Shown here: in pieces, positions 6,612 to 8,335 of the stretch | How positions within the stretch are numbered: the first letter of the stretch is position 1 | Layout: every line of letters begins with the position of its first letter | Source of the DNA: Sphingomonadaceae bacterium | GTDB taxonomy: Bacteria > Pseudomonadota > Alphaproteobacteria > Sphingomonadales > Sphingomonadaceae | Direction: 5' to 3' | DNA length: 8,335 nt | Assembly (NCBI GenBank): GCA_014380205.1 | Contig: JACMKH010000352.1 | Location: forward strand, 1 to 8,335 | The notes under the pieces: generated by a model | Told to the model about the DNA's origin: nothing | Database searches by the model: none | Seen by the model: only the letters and a program-made list of their open reading frames with translations | Translations under genes and position numbers: made by a program

Positions 6612-8335
6612 TTATGCCGGCTCGAGCTCCCGCTGCACCACCTCATCCGCCAGCTTGCCGTTGAGCTCCGCCAGATGGTCGAACTCGGCCTCATAGGTCG
6701 CCAGCCCCTGGCTCATCGAGCGGAGCTCGGCGTCGAAGCCGTGCATCTCGGCTTCGGGGATGAACGCCTCGATCCGGTCCCAGCCCGACCAGCCCTCGCG
6801 CGGCGCCATGCCGAGCATCTGGCCGCGCCGGCTGGCGATCGCCGAGGTCACCTTCGAGCTGGCCGAGTTGGGCGCGGTGACGGTGACCTTCTGGACGGGC
6901 TCGAGCAGATGCGGCGTCGCGGCGGCGAGCGCGTCGGCCATGCCGATCCGTCCCGCCGTGCGGAAGGCGAGCTCGGAGCTGTCGACGCTGTGATAGCTGC
7001 CGTCGACCAGCGTCACTCCGACATCGACGACGGGAAAGCCGAGCGGCCCCTTGTGCATCGCGTCCTTCACCCCCGCCTCGACCGCGGGGATATACTGTTT
7101 CGGCACCGAGCCGCCGTGGATCTTCTCGTCGAAGGCGAAGCCCTCGCCGCGTCCGCGCGGCCCGACCTCGATCACGACGTCGCCGAACTGGCCGTGGCCG
7201 CCTGACTGCTTCTTGTGCCGCCCGCGCTGGGTAACCTGCTTGCGGATCGACTCCTTGTAGCCGACCGAGGGCGCGCGCGAATCGACCGCGACGCCGTAGC
7301 GCCGCCGCAACCGCTCGAGCGCGACGTTGAGATGTTCGTCGTTGACGCCGCGGAGCCGCGTCTCGTGCATCGCCTCGTCCTGCTCCCATTCGAGCCCCGC
7401 GTCCTCCTCGGTAAGCCGATGGAGCGCGGTCGACAGGCGGACGTCGTCCTTCCTGTCCTTGGTCGAGATCGCGAGCGCGGCGTTGCGCACGGGCTCGGGC
7501 ACTTCGGGCGCGGGCGGCGGCTTGCCCGCCGCGAGCCATTCACCCGCGCGGACTTCGTCGAGCTTGGCGATCGCGACGATATCGCCGGGTCTGGCCTCCG
7601 GAATCTTGGCTGTCTTATCGCCTTGCACCGCGAACAGGCTGCCGATCCGCATCGAACCCGCCTTCTCGCTGTTGAGTTCGCCGCCCTCCTTGAGTGGTGC
7701 CCCGAACGCGCGCGCAAAGCTCATCCGGCCCATCGTGCCGCCGTGCGAGACCTTGAAGATCAGCGCGCTGCCCCCGGTCGCGCCAAGCCGCTCGGCCGCC
7801 GCCGACGCATCGGGAACCTCGTGGCGCAGCGCCTTCATCAGCCGGCGCACGCCCGATCCGTTGCTCGCCATACCGAACAGCACGGGGACGATCTGGCCCT
7901 GGCCGGTCTCGGCGGCGAGATCGGCGTAGATCGTCTTGCTGTCGGGAATCTCGTCCATCAGCAGCGCTTCGAGCAACGCGTCGTCATGGTCGGCGAGCGT
8001 CTCGAGCATCGTCTGGCGCTCGGTGGCGCCTCGCTCGGCGAGCTCGGCGGGAATCTCCTTGAGCTCGGACTCCTGGCCGGGCCGGTAATAATATGCGCGC
8101 TCGAGCGCGATATCGACGAAGCCCTTGACCGCCTCGCCCTCGCGGATCGGGATCCAGCGCGCGATCAGCGGTGCCGCGCTCATTGGCTGGAGCGCCTGAA
8201 GCAGACCCGAGATCGAGCCGCGCGCCTGGTCGATCTTGTTGACGAAGATCATGTGGGGGACGCCGAGCGCCTCGAGCCGGCGCAGCGTCGGCTCGGCGAG
8301 CAGCGCGCGGTCGGCGTCGGGCTCGACCACGACCA
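6612..8335 (-). CDS. EF-G-like translational GTPase (N-terminus outside window)
   Basis: Minus-strand gene, open through base 8335. The visible 573 residues lack the P-loop and switch regions. Residues are numbered from the GTG at 8330, which is probably internal. The GTPase remnant shows VVEPDADRA and the G4 motif NKID (31-34), then PVLFGMASNGSGV (149-161) near the usual G5 site. Domain II covers about 185-290 (HGGTMGRMSFARAF, GDKTAKIPEARPGD). Domain III has ALHRLTEEDAGLEWEQDE. Domain IV has KQSGGHGQFGDV, VPKQYIPAVEAGV and DGSYHSVDSSELAF (443-456). Domain V has SRRGQMLGM and ending EAEFDHLAEL. The domain order is that of EF-G, but NKID for NKMD and a diverged domain III and V mark a paralogue of the EF-G2/FusA-like kind rather than the str-operon FusA. 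Its exact role is unknown. Confidence 0.92.
   Translation of the reverse strand, partial: VVVEPDADRALLAEPTLRRLEALGVPHMIFVNKIDQARGSISGLLQALQPMSAAPLIARWIPIREGEAVKGFVDIALERAYYYRPGQESELKEIPAELAERGATERQTMLETLADHDDALLEALLMDEIPDSKTIYADLAAETGQGQIVPVLFGMASNGSGVRRLMKALRHEVPDASAAAERLGATGGSALIFKVSHGGTMGRMSFARAFGAPLKEGGELNSEKAGSMRIGSLFAVQGDKTAKIPEARPGDIVAIAKLDEVRAGEWLAAGKPPPAPEVPEPVRNAALAISTKDRKDDVRLSTALHRLTEEDAGLEWEQDEAMHETRLRGVNDEHLNVALERLRRRYGVAVDSRAPSVGYKESIRKQVTQRGRHKKQSGGHGQFGDVVIEVGPRGRGEGFAFDEKIHGGSVPKQYIPAVEAGVKDAMHKGPLGFPVVDVGVTLVDGSYHSVDSSELAFRTAGRIGMADALAAATPHLLEPVQKVTVTAPNSASSKVTSAIASRRGQMLGMAPREGWSGWDRIEAFIPEAEMHGFDAELRSMSQGLATYEAEFDHLAELNGKLADEVVQRELEPA

Overview
The window looks like chromosomal core DNA of a GC-rich alphaproteobacterium, most likely a sphingomonad (Sphingomonas, Sphingopyxis or a relative). 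Four things point there: a CckA-type hybrid histidine kinase, a recA preceded by the alphaproteobacterial SOS operator GTTC-N7-GTTC, a short CTTCGACA..GGGTGAGCGG-type inverted repeat that is common in sphingomonad genomes, and -10 elements of the CTAAGC/CTATCG type placed very close to start codons. The genus is an inference. I saw no phage, IS, CRISPR, tRNA or rRNA sequence.

Layout. The first 1.9 kb is the 3' part of a cckA-like gene (two PAS-like regions, HisKA, HATPase, receiver); its N-terminus lies before base 1. After 97 bp comes a 124-residue stand-alone receiver protein resembling the FAT GUY family. A 99-bp AT-rich gap then holds the recA control region: an AT tract, an SOS box overlapping a small inverted repeat, a probable promoter, a small GC hairpin and a strong Shine-Dalgarno. 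recA is complete and is closed by a clear intrinsic terminator.

Three further + strand genes follow: an arginase/agmatinase-family ureohydrolase resembling plant arginases, a Gtt1-like glutathione S-transferase, and an SLC1-type dicarboxylate/amino-acid:cation symporter. They are closely spaced (42 bp between each), but each has its own -10-like hexamer. For the first two, that hexamer lies exactly 7 nt before the ATG with no well-placed Shine-Dalgarno, which suggests leaderless transcripts rather than one classical operon. The symporter has a normal Shine-Dalgarno. A 24-bp-arm inverted repeat fills the gap before a convergent minus-strand gene, an EF-G-like translational GTPase paralogue whose N-terminal P-loop part lies beyond base 8335.

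Functionally the window combines cell-cycle/phosphorelay signalling (cckA and the receiver), DNA repair (recA), and small-molecule metabolism and transport (ureohydrolase, GST, symporter). No gene looks foreign and I found no convincing new multi-gene system. The points most worth checking are the leaderless promoter pair, the composite SOS/inverted-repeat operator, the altered sodium-site motifs in the symporter, and the plant-arginase-like ureohydrolase.
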